A stretch of 64,000 nucleotides of DNA from assembly GCA_947650155.1 (NCBI GenBank), contig CANSUS010000004.1:53232-117231 (forward strand), read 5' to 3'. The translations under genes were made by a program, and so were the position numbers. A model generated the notes under the pieces. That model did not search any database, was not told the DNA's origin, and saw nothing but the letters and a program-made list of their open reading frames with translations. Positions 26,204 through 35,112 of this stretch are shown in pieces. Position 1 is the stretch's first letter. Every line of letters starts with the position of its first letter. Source of the stretch: an uncultured Lachnospiraceae bacterium. Lineage in GTDB: Bacteria > Bacillota > Clostridia > Lachnospirales > Lachnospiraceae.

Positions 26204-26974
26204 TCACTTTATAGCATTTACCACAAGGATTGCCACACCTAAAACTGCAAGCACCACGCCTGTTGCACGGTTCAATGTGACGGCGCTTGCCTTATTGGCA
26301 AACCGGGCGGCAATTCTCGCCCATAACAATGTCGAAGCCACACAGAAAATCAGACACCATAAATCCGGCATGCCGCCTATGGCAAAATGACTGACCGCAC
26401 CCGTAAATGCCGTAAACGTCATAATAAATACACTGGTTCCCACTGCCGTCTTTAATTCATACCCTAATACGCCGGTCAGGATAAGGAGCATCATCATTCC
26501 ACCGCCCGCACCGATAAATCCACAGATAAACCCGACGACAGTTCCGCTGATAATCGACTGTATCATTCTTTTTTTACCGCTTACCGCATTCATCGTTTCC
26601 TTTGTTGTCATAACTGGCTTTACAATGAATTTAATACCAAGAAGCAGCGTCATAAACACGGAAAAACTCCCCATAGTAGTATTGGGAACTTTACTTGCCG
26701 CAAAACTTCCTACAAGCGTAAACAAAAGAACCGCCGCCATCATTACCGTTCCGTTACGGATATCCAGATTTTTATTTTTTCCATAAGTCCAGGCGCTGAC
26801 TGCACTTGCCAGCACATCACTGGCGAGCGCAATCCCCACTGCCTCATATGCAGGCAGACCGAGAAAAGTAATTAACATCGGACTGATTACCGCCGCTGCG
26901 CTCATCCCTGCAAATCCCGTACCGAGCCCGGCTCCGATTCCTGCAATAAAACAAATCATTAATTTCAATATCAT
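26204..26974 (-). CDS. TauE/SafE family membrane transporter
   Basis: A 256-residue protein with about eight helices in two repeated halves, as in TauE/SafE anion exporters. Each half starts with a glycine-rich helix: GIGAGLGTGFAGMSAAAV (about 9-26) and GFICGFIGAGGGMMMLLIL (about 148-166). ATG 26974 has GGAG 5 nt upstream; the upstream start at 27004 falls inside a hairpin. Substrates of the family include sulfite, sulfoacetate and other organic anions. The neighbouring NifX-like gene hints at a sulfur or metal theme, but that is inference. Confidence 0.85.
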   Translation of the reverse strand: MILKLMICFIAGIGAGLGTGFAGMSAAAVISPMLITFLGLPAYEAVGIALASDVLASAVSAWTYGKNKNLDIRNGTVMMAAVLLFTLVGSFAASKVPNTTMGSFSVFMTLLLGIKFIVKPVMTTKETMNAVSGKKRMIQSIISGTVVGFICGFIGAGGGMMMLLILTGVLGYELKTAVGTSVFIMTFTAFTGAVSHFAIGGMPDLWCLIFCVASTLLWARIAARFANKASAVTLNRATGVVLAVLGVAILVVNAIK

Positions 26975-27003
26975 TCCTGCTCCTATCTGCGCGCTGAAGC
27001 GCA
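26975..27003 (-). repeat. Hairpin/Shine-Dalgarno leader element, shorter relative
   Basis: Minus strand: GTGCGC-TTCA-GCGCGC hairpin, then AGATAGGAG and the TauE/SafE ATG. The arrangement (6-7 bp stem, 4-nt loop, AGATRGGAG, ATG) matches the second half of the elements before 10568 and 37302, without the first hairpin. Confidence 0.55.
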
Positions 27004-27061
27004 CATACTAAATGTATGAATATTTTCTTTCTCTTTATTCTTTTGAGAACTATATTTCATC

Positions 27062-27916
27062 TTACTCTACCCGTTTTGCCACTACTGCAAGCCTTCCGTC
27101 TTTTACATGATACGCACAGGTGGACAGCGTCAGAAAAGTATCCCCGAATTCCGCCGTCACACCGGTATCATACAAAGAAAGCTCTTTGATATTTGTATAA
27201 AAATAGTCAAACTCTTCTTCTGTTTCTGCCGAATAGAACTGATAATATTTGAACACATCTTCATTTTCATTATATACTTTGGAGAGAAATACCGCTACGA
27301 TCTCATAAGTCCTTTCCTCATAAAGCGTATCAAAAGAAATCGTAGAATGTTCCAGATAAAAACTTTTCTCTTTATACAAGTCCAGATCCCCAAACATACT
27401 TCCGTCTCTCATGTTATGTCCATAGATAATAAAATTCGTGTCCGGCGTATTGATATCCGCCTTACCTCTTACATAAAGACAGCCATATTTATCTTCCTTC
27501 CCGTTAAAATCATGATGCAGATAATATTCATCATTTTCGCACTGCATAACAGGATAGTCGATCACCATACCCTCTATGGAAAGCCAGCCTGCCAGATCAT
27601 TGTTTTCCTCATACAAAAGCGTAAACTTTTTAAGCATAACCGGTTGTCTTGCATCAAAATAATCCTCTGTTTCCAGTCCGGATTTCCGTTTCTCTATAAT
27701 TTCCGCTTTCTCCTGTCTGCGGTCTTCTTCCCACAGCCGCCTTACCTTTTCCATTGTACGGACATCTTTCAAAAATTCCTGCTGTTTTTCCCGTTCTACA
27801 GACAAATAGTATGCCCGGCCAACTGGAATCAGGCATACTATAACAATTACAGGCAATGCTGCTATTATGAATTTATGCTTTCTGCTTTTCTCCACAACTT
27901 TCTCTTCACTCTCCAA
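27062..27916 (-). CDS. srtB: Class B sortase
   Basis: A 284-residue transpeptidase. An N-terminal membrane helix (about 15-32) is followed by a charged linker and the sortase beta barrel (about 90-284). The catalytic residues are visible: His in FIIYGHNMRDGSMF, Cys in LTLSTCAYH and Arg near the C-terminus (DGRLAVVAKR). The TLSTC signature with its long insertion fits class B. The start is TTG with GGGAGG upstream. No protein with a clear sortase signal is encoded nearby, so its substrates lie elsewhere. Confidence 0.92.
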   Translation of the reverse strand: MESEEKVVEKSRKHKFIIAALPVIVIVCLIPVGRAYYLSVEREKQQEFLKDVRTMEKVRRLWEEDRRQEKAEIIEKRKSGLETEDYFDARQPVMLKKFTLLYEENNDLAGWLSIEGMVIDYPVMQCENDEYYLHHDFNGKEDKYGCLYVRGKADINTPDTNFIIYGHNMRDGSMFGDLDLYKEKSFYLEHSTISFDTLYEERTYEIVAVFLSKVYNENEDVFKYYQFYSAETEEEFDYFYTNIKELSLYDTGVTAEFGDTFLTLSTCAYHVKDGRLAVVAKRVE

Positions 27917-28035
27917 ATGCCTCTTTCCTCCCTGCCATACCTTGTCTGAAGTATCCGTCTGCCGTCTCTCTTTGTAAAATCATTTTATAACACAGCACTG
28001 AAAAGTCAACACTTTCTCACATAATAATACGAATC

Positions 28036-29328
28036 TTATATCTCTTTTCCCAAAAACGGTCTGCGAACCATTACGTCCAATACAAAATTCCCATTTTCTG
28101 TATAACAAAACATCTCGCCTTCCAGACGTCTGACCATCTCTTTTATTGTGATAAGCCCAAAGCCGTGATCGTGTCCCTGCTTGTCCGTCGGTACAATGCT
28201 CCCTCTTTCCACATACAGATCGTCCCTGCACCGGTTTCTGATCCGTATAATAAGATAATCTCTGCTGTACTTCATCTGTACGGAAACTTTCCGTTTTTCT
28301 GTTTCCAGTTCTTTCAGGGCGTCACAGACATTTTCCAATCCATTGGAGAGAATCTGGCACAGTTCCATATAAGGAAGCTCTTCCCCTCCAATCTGAATAT
28401 CCATCCTGCACTCCGCTCCCAGCTCCTGTAACTGTCCAAAATACTGAACCAATACTGCGTTAAGGTAAGGATTGGCACAAAATTGCCCCGGCAAAGTATC
28501 CATCTGCGTCTCCACGCCTTTTAAATACGCCATTGCTTCTTTTGTCTTCCCTGCTGCAAGCAGCCCTGAAAGCATCACTGTATGTCCCTTCATATCATGC
28601 TTCATTTTCCGTATACGCTGTTGATTTAGAAGCTGTACTTCCAACGCATTTTTCTGTTCCTGTAAAGCACGTTCGCTCTGCTGTTTCCGATAAAGCAAAA
28701 GCTGTCTGTAAAGCGCCGAAAATATCGTCCCATAATTAAAAAACATTAAAAGCAGTACCAAAATACAAGGCAGCATATCTTCCGGACGTTCTACGATATT
28801 AACAGGGAACTGCACTATTACAACCAGCAGAATATAATACAGCATTGTCATACACGCAAAAATCCCCCATCCTTTTTCCACGGCATCCTGTAATTCCATA
28901 TAAGGTCTGCGAAGAAACCTCCACACGCAAAATTCCACTAAAGGATAAGCAAGCAGCCTGCTGACAAACATTACGATATACCGTCCGCCTCCCAGGTAAT
29001 AATCGAGCAGATTTGTAACCGCCATGATCCACAGACAGGTCGTATCCGCAAGGCAGAAGGTAAGCAGAAATTTAAACCTTTTATCCGCACTCATTATGTA
29101 GAAAAAAAGAAAGCTGGGAATAGAACAGGTAAATAAAAACACTTTTGACAACTTATCAATGCCAAATACAACAAGCGCCGCCCCGTTTAATGCCATGAGA
29201 ATTCCCATGCCAATTCCCGCAGCCAACAATGTTTTTTTCTTTGTATAGCGCGAACGGAACAACATAATAAAAAGAAAAATTACATGAAACATAGCCCAAA
29301 ATATAGATAAGTCTCGAAGTATTATCAT
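28036..29328 (-). CDS. GHKL sensor histidine kinase (AgrC-like)
   Basis: A 430-residue kinase with six or seven N-terminal helices (about 1-200), a coiled coil, and IRKMKHDMKGHTVML holding the phosphoacceptor His (H-D-M-K-G-H). The GHKL ATPase part has QILSNGLENVCDALKE and GHDHGFGLITIKEMV. GGAGG lies 11 nt before the ATG. It starts 3 bp after the LytTR regulator stop, forming a second regulator-kinase pair in the window with the same gene order as the one at 21.3-23.3 kb. The ligand is unknown. Confidence 0.92.
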   Translation of the reverse strand: MIILRDLSIFWAMFHVIFLFIMLFRSRYTKKKTLLAAGIGMGILMALNGAALVVFGIDKLSKVFLFTCSIPSFLFFYIMSADKRFKFLLTFCLADTTCLWIMAVTNLLDYYLGGGRYIVMFVSRLLAYPLVEFCVWRFLRRPYMELQDAVEKGWGIFACMTMLYYILLVVIVQFPVNIVERPEDMLPCILVLLLMFFNYGTIFSALYRQLLLYRKQQSERALQEQKNALEVQLLNQQRIRKMKHDMKGHTVMLSGLLAAGKTKEAMAYLKGVETQMDTLPGQFCANPYLNAVLVQYFGQLQELGAECRMDIQIGGEELPYMELCQILSNGLENVCDALKELETEKRKVSVQMKYSRDYLIIRIRNRCRDDLYVERGSIVPTDKQGHDHGFGLITIKEMVRRLEGEMFCYTENGNFVLDVMVRRPFLGKEI

Positions 29329-29331
29329 TTT

Positions 29332-30030
29332 TCAGTCTACCTCCTCAAACAGTATCTCCTGATACCGCCGCTTTACCTCCGTGTAATACCGTCTGGATAT
29401 CGGAATAGGATGTCCTGAAACCATAAGCTCATTCCCTTTTAAACTGTCCACCTGATACATATTGACAAGAAAACTCTGATGGCACCGCATAAATACATCC
29501 CCACCAGCCTGTAACGCTATTTCACTTAATTTTCCTTTACATTCCTGTACCACACCATTTTTACAATAGATAAAAACAGTATGCTCGCTGCTGCTGATAA
29601 ACAGAATATTTCCATATGGAATGGTTCCGGTCTGTCCCCGCCACTTAAAGCAAAGACTCCGCTCCCTGTTCCGAAGCAGACTTTTGGATACCCTGTCCAG
29701 AAGATTATGCACTTCCTCCGCCTGCACCGGTTTTAAAAGATACTGCACTGCATAAAGGTCATAGGCTTCCCTGTAAAATTCATTGCTGGAAGAAATAAAA
29801 CAGATCACCGCCTCTTCATCCTGCTGTCTGACCAGCCTGGCGAGATCAATCCCATTCATGGAATCTTCCATAAAAATATCCAAAAAATACAAATCATATT
29901 GCCTGCTATTTTCTTTTATATCCAAAATAAGGCAGTCTGAATCGGAATATATCCATACAGACTGCCCCTCCAAAAGGGTTTTCAAATATAAGGCGTCTTC
30001 ATAACAATCATCACAGACTGCTATCTTCAT
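29332..30030 (-). CDS. LytTR-family response regulator
   Basis: A 232-residue regulator. The receiver domain (about 1-115) has acidic CDD, the phospho-Asp in LYFLDIFMED and Lys in YLLKPVQ. The LytTR domain (about 130-232) includes ILFISSSEHTVFIYC, FMRCHQSFLVNMYQV and a GHPIPISRRYY end. ATG 30030 is used here; a GTG two codons earlier sits at better spacing from GGAAGG, so the start is uncertain. A structured RNA candidate lies directly upstream on the same strand and may be this gene's leader. Confidence 0.92.
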   Translation of the reverse strand: MKIAVCDDCYEDALYLKTLLEGQSVWIYSDSDCLILDIKENSRQYDLYFLDIFMEDSMNGIDLARLVRQQDEEAVICFISSSNEFYREAYDLYAVQYLLKPVQAEEVHNLLDRVSKSLLRNRERSLCFKWRGQTGTIPYGNILFISSSEHTVFIYCKNGVVQECKGKLSEIALQAGGDVFMRCHQSFLVNMYQVDSLKGNELMVSGHPIPISRRYYTEVKRRYQEILFEEVD

Positions 30031-30059
30031 AAACACTTTTTCCTTCCCGTTTTCTTATT

Positions 30060-30205
30060 AAGCCATGATCCGGCAGTACAGAAGCTTTATAGGGTTAAAG
30101 GCTGCAGACACTTAGTGGGGTTATTCCAAATGCCCGCGGCATCCAAGATAGGACGACTGCAGAGTGATGCTTAAAAACCGTACTGCCGGATCAGGTATCT
30201 GAACC
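30060..30205 (-). ncRNA. Structured RNA candidate, 6S-like architecture
   Basis: A perfect 14-bp closing stem (30180-30193 with 30066-30079) encloses a large asymmetric bubble of about 17 and 22 nt. The 3' side of the bubble can form a small hairpin (CTTTA, loop, TAAAG). Beyond it a CTGCAG/CTGCAG stem leads to a terminal region with ATGCC-GCG-GGCAT and other short pairings. Closing stem, central bubble with a 3'-side hairpin and terminal stem recall 6S RNA, although about 145 nt is short for that family. An extended -10 promoter places the 5' end just before the closing stem. No standard riboswitch core was recognised. It could also be a leader of the LytTR gene. Confidence 0.5.
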
Positions 30206-30211
30206 AAAATC

Positions 30212-30220
30212 ATTATAACA
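30212..30220 (-). promoter_or_regulatory. Extended -10 promoter upstream of the structured RNA
   Basis: TGTTATAAT on the minus strand is a perfect TATAAT with an upstream TG. The predicted start at about 30205 lies 12 nt before the closing stem of the RNA candidate. No good -35 box is present at 17 bp, which extended -10 promoters tolerate. Together with the RNA candidate this accounts for the gap 30037-30311. Confidence 0.6.
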
Positions 30221-30311
30221 CAAAAGAACTTCGTTTCTACAGTCAATTCCGTTCCAAATCATGCTATTTTTGTAGTTCGCTGTCTGTTTTTGTCAAATCA
30301 GCTCAAATTTT

Positions 30312-31937
30312 TCATTCCTCTTTGGCCAATGCATTCTTTAACAGTTTCCTGACAGCTCCCGTTCCACAGAGCATTTCCTGTAAATAACCGCATACTGCCT
30401 GTGCCATGCCTGTCTCATACAAATCCACCCCAAAAATAGATTTATTTTCCAGAATCGGCCTGATCGTCTCCTCTACCTTATCCTGTTCTCCAAGCTGCAG
30501 TCTGCTAATATGCGGACGCAGTGTATCTAACAAAGGATCAGGGCTTAATTCAAATTCATTTCCATCATCGTCCACTGCCATCAGATAGCGAAGCCAGCCC
30601 GCAAATACAAGAGGAATCATTTTCAGTTCTGAAACTTTAAGTTTCTCTGACGCCTCATATGCCTTAATGGTCTCCCCAAAGCGGATTGCCAGTTTCTGGG
30701 ATGTGTCGGTCGCAATACGCTGAGGCGTATCCGGCATAAACGGATTTGGGATTCTGATATTTAAAACCGTGTCAATAAACTCTTTGGGATCTAATATTCC
30801 CGGATCAACCACCACCGGCAGTCCTTCTTTATATCCAATAATCTCTACCAGCTTTTTCAATTCCTCATCTTTCATTTCATCAGAAATTTTATGATACCCA
30901 AGCAGACAGCCAAATACGGCAAGCGTGGTATGAAGCGGATTTAAACAGGTACATACTTTCATCTTTTCCACTTTATTGACTGTCTCACGATCCGTAAACA
31001 TCAATCCGCCCTTTTCCAGTTCGGGCCTTCCATTTGGGAAAGCATCTTCTATGACAAGATATTCGCATTCCTCCGCATTGACAAAGGGGGCTGCATAAGT
31101 GTTTTTGGATGTCACCACCGGCTCTAATCCCTCAATTCCATCCTTTTCCAGAATTTCTTCCACGGAAGCATCCGGCCTTGGCGTAATTTTATCAATCATA
31201 GTCCAGGGAAAAGCCACCTTGTTCTTATCCTCAATATAATGCAAAAACCCTTCCTCCGCCAAAGCGTTCTCCACCCATTTTTCCGCAAAAGCATGTACTG
31301 CTGCATACAGCTTATCGCCATTATGGGAACAATTGTCCATACTGACCATCGCAATCGGCTTTTTTCCTGCCTGATAACGGGTATATAGCAAAGATACTAC
31401 TTTTCCAATATAGCTCATCGCTTTTTCCGGTCCTGCCTTATAGTCCGCCTCTACAGAAGAAAGCGTCTCTCCTTTGCCATCTGCCAGACTGTATCCTTTT
31501 TCCGTAATCGTAAAGGTCGCCATCTGCAGAGAATCTTTTGCAAAAATTTCCCGGAGCCTTTGAAACTCCGCCCCATTTTCCGAATCCAGCACACAGCTTT
31601 CCAAAATACTTCCTACTACTGTTTTTTCGACATTTCCATCCGCTTTCAAAGTAACAAGGATACTGAGATCATCATGGGGACGATACATTTTTTCAATGAT
31701 TTCATAATCAAATCCTTCCACCGCAATTAGTCCTCTGTCTAACACCCCTTTATTTAAAAGCTTCTGCACTACATTCGCCTGAAATGCCCGAAACAGATTG
31801 CCCGCTCCAAAATGCACCCAGAAGGGATTTTCCTTTGTTGCCGCCATAGCTTTTTTTCTGTCAAATTCAGGCAGTTCATATCCTTTCTCTTTCCATTCCG
31901 TACGATTTTCCAATCCTTTATCGCTTAATGTTATCAT
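30312..31937 (-). CDS. uxuB: Fructuronate reductase / mannonate oxidoreductase (mannitol dehydrogenase family)
   Basis: A 541-residue NAD-dependent polyol dehydrogenase. The N-terminal Rossmann part has WVHFGAGNLFRAF (about 41-53), and the C-terminal domain includes KVCTCLNPLHTTLAVFG (about 328-344), where the catalytic Asn and His of this family fall. It interconverts D-fructuronate and D-mannonate in glucuronate breakdown. It starts 13 bp after uxuA with GGGAG before the ATG, so the two form an operon. The specific UxuB call rests mainly on this pairing. Confidence 0.9.
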   Translation of the reverse strand: MITLSDKGLENRTEWKEKGYELPEFDRKKAMAATKENPFWVHFGAGNLFRAFQANVVQKLLNKGVLDRGLIAVEGFDYEIIEKMYRPHDDLSILVTLKADGNVEKTVVGSILESCVLDSENGAEFQRLREIFAKDSLQMATFTITEKGYSLADGKGETLSSVEADYKAGPEKAMSYIGKVVSLLYTRYQAGKKPIAMVSMDNCSHNGDKLYAAVHAFAEKWVENALAEEGFLHYIEDKNKVAFPWTMIDKITPRPDASVEEILEKDGIEGLEPVVTSKNTYAAPFVNAEECEYLVIEDAFPNGRPELEKGGLMFTDRETVNKVEKMKVCTCLNPLHTTLAVFGCLLGYHKISDEMKDEELKKLVEIIGYKEGLPVVVDPGILDPKEFIDTVLNIRIPNPFMPDTPQRIATDTSQKLAIRFGETIKAYEASEKLKVSELKMIPLVFAGWLRYLMAVDDDGNEFELSPDPLLDTLRPHISRLQLGEQDKVEETIRPILENKSIFGVDLYETGMAQAVCGYLQEMLCGTGAVRKLLKNALAKEE

Positions 31938-31949
31938 ACCTGCTCCCTT

Positions 31950-33020
31950 CTATCGCTTCGCGCCCTTCTCAATCGCTTCCCACAGCCCGTTTAAATACGC
32001 CGCGCCAAGCGCTCTGTCATAAAGTCCATATCCCGGCATTGCCACCTCATCCCAGATCATCCGTCCGTGGTCAGGACGGATCGGACCGTCAAATCCGATT
32101 TCATAAAGCGCTTTCATGATCTCATACATATCAAAAGTACCGTCTGAGGAAAGATGGGCCGCCTCTTCAAAATTAGTAGGGGTAATAAATTTCAAATTCC
32201 GCACGTGGGCAAAATGAATCCTGCCCTTTAGCGACCGGATCATATCGGGAAGATCGTTTTCCAGATTCGTTCCGTAAGACCCGGAACAAAAAGTCACCCC
32301 ATTGTGCGGATCATCCACCATTTCCATCATGCGGAGAATATTTTTCTTATTGATGATAATGCGGGGCAGGTCAAATACGCTCCATGCCGGATCGTCAGGA
32401 TGGATCGCCATCTTAATATCATACTGATTACATACGGGCATTATTTTTTCAAGGAAATATTTTAAATTGGCAAACAGTTTTTCATCATCCACATCCCTGT
32501 ACAGCTCAAATAATTCTTTTACATGTTCCATTCTGTCAGGTTCCCAGCCTGGCATCACCGTACCGTTCATATCTCCCGCAATGGACTCAAACATCTTTTC
32601 CGGGTTCAATGCATCTACCGCCTCCTGTGTATAAGCAAGCACTGTAGATCCGTCCGGCCGCACTCTTGCAAGTTCTGTCCTTGTCCAGTCAAAAACCGGC
32701 ATAAAATTATAACAGACAAGATGAAGGTCTTCTTTGCCGAGATTCTCCAGCGTTTCTATATAATTGGCAATATACTCTTCCCTATCCGGCGTTCCTACTT
32801 TGATCGCATCATGAATATTAACGCTTTCGATCCCTGCAATATGAAGGCCTGCCGCCTCCACTTCTTCCTTCATTGCCCTGATCCGCTCTCTGCTCCATAC
32901 TTCTCCCGGCGCCGTATCATACAACGTCGTAATAACTCCCGTCACGCCCGGAATCTGCCTGATCTGCTTTAAAGTAACCGTATCAAACTTGCTCCCGTAC
33001 CACCTTAATGTCATCTCCAT
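31950..33020 (-). CDS. uxuA: Mannonate dehydratase
   Basis: A 356-residue enzyme that dehydrates D-mannonate to 2-keto-3-deoxy-D-gluconate. Family segments are clear: MTLRWYG at the start, GVITTLYD, a GIESVNIHDAIK turn, MAIHPDDPAWSVFDLPRI with metal ligands, FCSGSYG, and FAHVRNLKF, then the late MIWDE. The length matches UxuA. AAGG precedes the ATG. It is divergent from an AraC regulator (33237) and is followed by uxuB, making a short hexuronate operon. No uxaC or kdg genes are in the window. Confidence 0.95.
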   Translation of the reverse strand: MEMTLRWYGSKFDTVTLKQIRQIPGVTGVITTLYDTAPGEVWSRERIRAMKEEVEAAGLHIAGIESVNIHDAIKVGTPDREEYIANYIETLENLGKEDLHLVCYNFMPVFDWTRTELARVRPDGSTVLAYTQEAVDALNPEKMFESIAGDMNGTVMPGWEPDRMEHVKELFELYRDVDDEKLFANLKYFLEKIMPVCNQYDIKMAIHPDDPAWSVFDLPRIIINKKNILRMMEMVDDPHNGVTFCSGSYGTNLENDLPDMIRSLKGRIHFAHVRNLKFITPTNFEEAAHLSSDGTFDMYEIMKALYEIGFDGPIRPDHGRMIWDEVAMPGYGLYDRALGAAYLNGLWEAIEKGAKR

Positions 33021-33131
33021 ACTTTTCTACCTTCTTTCCAATATTATTCTCTATTATTATTCCCTGAAACCTTTATCCGTCTCTTTTCTCCTCCATTATA
33101 CAAATTCTTCCTCCTCATTACCATTGAGCCC

Positions 33132-33184
33132 CTTGCGGTAAACATTGCAAAACTTGCGGTATTATGCTATTGTAAATATACAAT
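33132..33184. promoter_or_regulatory. Direct repeats and palindrome in the uxuA/AraC divergent region
   Basis: CTTGCGGTA occurs twice in the same orientation (33132-33140 and 33153-33161), 21 bp apart, which is two helical turns and the usual spacing of AraC half-sites. An imperfect palindrome ATTGTA-AATA-TACAAT follows (33169-33184). Both lie between the divergent uxuA and AraC starts. Confidence 0.55.
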
Positions 33185-33236
33185 TTTCCCATTAATACTG
33201 TATTTCTGATACTTTTAGAGAAAGGAACCTTGCAAT

Positions 33237-34112
33237 ATGAAAAAGAACCTGCAGACTGCCTTCCAAACGAGACAATATATGCTCTCCAAAGATTTTGAAA
33301 TCTATTATTATAATGACCACGGTTTGTCAAAAGTAGACCTGCATACGCATAATTACTATGAATTTTATTTCTTTTTAGAGGGCAGCGTAAGTATACAGAT
33401 TGAAGATAAAACTTTTTCCCTGCGTTTTGGAGATGTCATCCTTCTTCCTCCTGAGATTTCTCACCGCCCGATCATACATGACCAGACGATCCCCTACCGT
33501 CGTTTTGTATTATGGATCAGTAAAGAATACTGCAGCGGCCTGATCTCTCTTTCCTCTGATTACGGTTATCTTTTACAGTATGTACAGATCAACAAAACTT
33601 ATATCTTTCACAACAATGAAATTACTTTTAATACGATACAATCCATGATACTGCGCCTGTTAGAAGAGCTGCACTCTGACCGTTTCGGACGAAGCGCGCA
33701 GATCCCGCTCTGCATTAACGGCCTGCTCCTTCATCTGAACCGCACAATACATGAAAGAAACTACCCTGAGAGAAAGAACACAGAGACCTCTCTGTATCAG
33801 CATATCGCAAATTATATTGAAAACCACATAGAAGAAGAATTATCCCTTGACGTTCTTTCACAGACATTTTTTGTAAGCAAATATCATATTGCCCATATTT
33901 TCAAAGAAAATTTCGGTATCTCCGTCCATCAGTACATCACAAAAAAAAGGCTTACCCTTTGCAGGGAAGCCATTCTTGGCGGCCGCAATATAACAGACGC
34001 TTATCTTTCTTTTGGTTTTGGCGATTATTCCAGCTTTTATCGAGCGTTTAAAAAAGAGTTCGGTATCTCACCGAAAGAATTTCTGAGGATGCAGAAAATA
34101 AAATGTACCTGA
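33237..34112 (+). CDS. AraC-family transcriptional regulator, likely of uxuAB
   Basis: A 291-residue regulator with an N-terminal cupin-type sensor (about 25-110; VDLHTHNYYEFYFFLEGSVS, then LRFGDVILLPPEISH) and a C-terminal AraC domain (about 190-287; LSLDVLSQTFFVSKYHIAHIF and DAYLSFGFGDYSSFYRAFKK). AAAGGAA precedes the ATG. It is divergent from uxuA, with paired direct repeats in between, so activation of the hexuronate operon is the simplest reading. It converges on metF. Confidence 0.92.
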   Translation: MKKNLQTAFQTRQYMLSKDFEIYYYNDHGLSKVDLHTHNYYEFYFFLEGSVSIQIEDKTFSLRFGDVILLPPEISHRPIIHDQTIPYRRFVLWISKEYCSGLISLSSDYGYLLQYVQINKTYIFHNNEITFNTIQSMILRLLEELHSDRFGRSAQIPLCINGLLLHLNRTIHERNYPERKNTETSLYQHIANYIENHIEEELSLDVLSQTFFVSKYHIAHIFKENFGISVHQYITKKRLTLCREAILGGRNITDAYLSFGFGDYSSFYRAFKKEFGISPKEFLRMQKIKCT

Positions 34113-34157
34113 TTTTTGTTCAAAACATTTTATTCCGGGAAGTCTCCCCGCGCCTTA

Positions 34158-35039
34158 TTATCCCTGCTCTTTATCCACTTTGATAATATTTTTAATTCCC
34201 TCGCAGATTTTCCCTGCAACTATTGGGTTATTCATTGTATACAAATGAATCCCCTGAATATCGTTTGTGAGCAGTTCTATCGTCTGGGTCAGCGCATAAG
34301 ACATTCCTGCATCGAATAAAGCCTCTTTATTCTGCTCATATTTATGAATGATTTTTTCAAACCGTACCGGAAATGACGCGCCGCACATGGTAACCATTCT
34401 TTTGATCTGCGCCGCATTAATCACCGGCATAATTCCCGGAATCACAGGCACTTCTATTCCTGCGATCCGGCAGTCCTCCACCAACCGGTAAAAACAGTCG
34501 TTATCAAAAAACAACTGGGAAAGCAGCACTTCCGAACCTGCGTCCACCTTTGTTTTCAGATGCCGGAGCTCCTCAATCCTGTTTTTCGACTCCGGGTGGC
34601 ATTCCGGATAACAGGCCCCCGCAATGCAAAAATCTCCCTTTTCTTTTAAATATGCCGTCAGATCCGACGCATGATGAAAATCTTCCTTTTCCGGCAGATC
34701 AGGATTCCTGTCGCCGCGAAGCGCCAGAATATTTTCAATGCCCTCACTCTTTAAAACTTTGGAAAATTCATCGATTTCCGCTTTATCATAACTTAAGCAG
34801 GTCAGATGAACTACCGGTTCCACATGATAGTTTTCTTTTATTTTTTTTGCAAGCTCAATCGTCCGGTTGCAGTTTGAACTGCCGCCTGCACCGAAAGTCA
34901 CGCTGATAAAATCCGGTTTTAATTCACTGAGAATTTCCAGCGTTGCATCGATATTTTTCAATTCACTGTCTTTTTTGGGTGGAAAAATTTCAAAAGATAA
35001 CGTTCTTTTTTTATTCTTATACAAATCCGCAATTTTCAT
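34158..35039 (-). CDS. metF: 5,10-methylenetetrahydrofolate reductase
   Basis: A 293-residue flavoprotein with a TIM barrel that reduces methylene-THF to methyl-THF for methionine synthesis (or the Wood-Ljungdahl pathway). Motifs: LSFEIFPPKKDSE with the catalytic Glu, FISVTFGAGGSS, VVHLTCL, ILALRGDRNPD and LLSQLFFDNDCFY. The length equals E. coli MetF. GGAG precedes the ATG. It stands alone, without metH or acetogenesis genes nearby. No SAM riboswitch pattern is seen in the short upstream gap. Confidence 0.95.
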   Translation of the reverse strand: MKIADLYKNKKRTLSFEIFPPKKDSELKNIDATLEILSELKPDFISVTFGAGGSSNCNRTIELAKKIKENYHVEPVVHLTCLSYDKAEIDEFSKVLKSEGIENILALRGDRNPDLPEKEDFHHASDLTAYLKEKGDFCIAGACYPECHPESKNRIEELRHLKTKVDAGSEVLLSQLFFDNDCFYRLVEDCRIAGIEVPVIPGIMPVINAAQIKRMVTMCGASFPVRFEKIIHKYEQNKEALFDAGMSYALTQTIELLTNDIQGIHLYTMNNPIVAGKICEGIKNIIKVDKEQG

Positions 35040-35066
35040 GCATACTCCAATCCGTATGCTCTGTAA

Positions 35067-35095
35067 GCAGCAGTCCGTTTCTCACAAACTGCTGC
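35067..35095 (-). repeat. Inverted repeat between the P-type ATPase gene and metF
   Basis: GCAGCAGT (35067-35074) pairs with ACTGCTGC (35088-35095) over a 13-nt loop, just past the ATPase stop. No T-tract follows, so terminator function is only possible. Confidence 0.35.
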
Positions 35096-35112
35096 CCGCA
35101 TACATGGTAATT

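Noticed and set aside
27107..27949. 280-aa plus-strand open frame opposite sortase B
   Set aside because: The minus strand encodes an intact sortase with catalytic residues; the plus frame is rich in Ile/Phe as expected for antisense.
30060..30205. T-box, SAM, TPP, cobalamin or cyclic-di-GMP riboswitch
   Set aside because: None of the conserved core sequences of these classes is present; only the 6S-like shape is suggestive.
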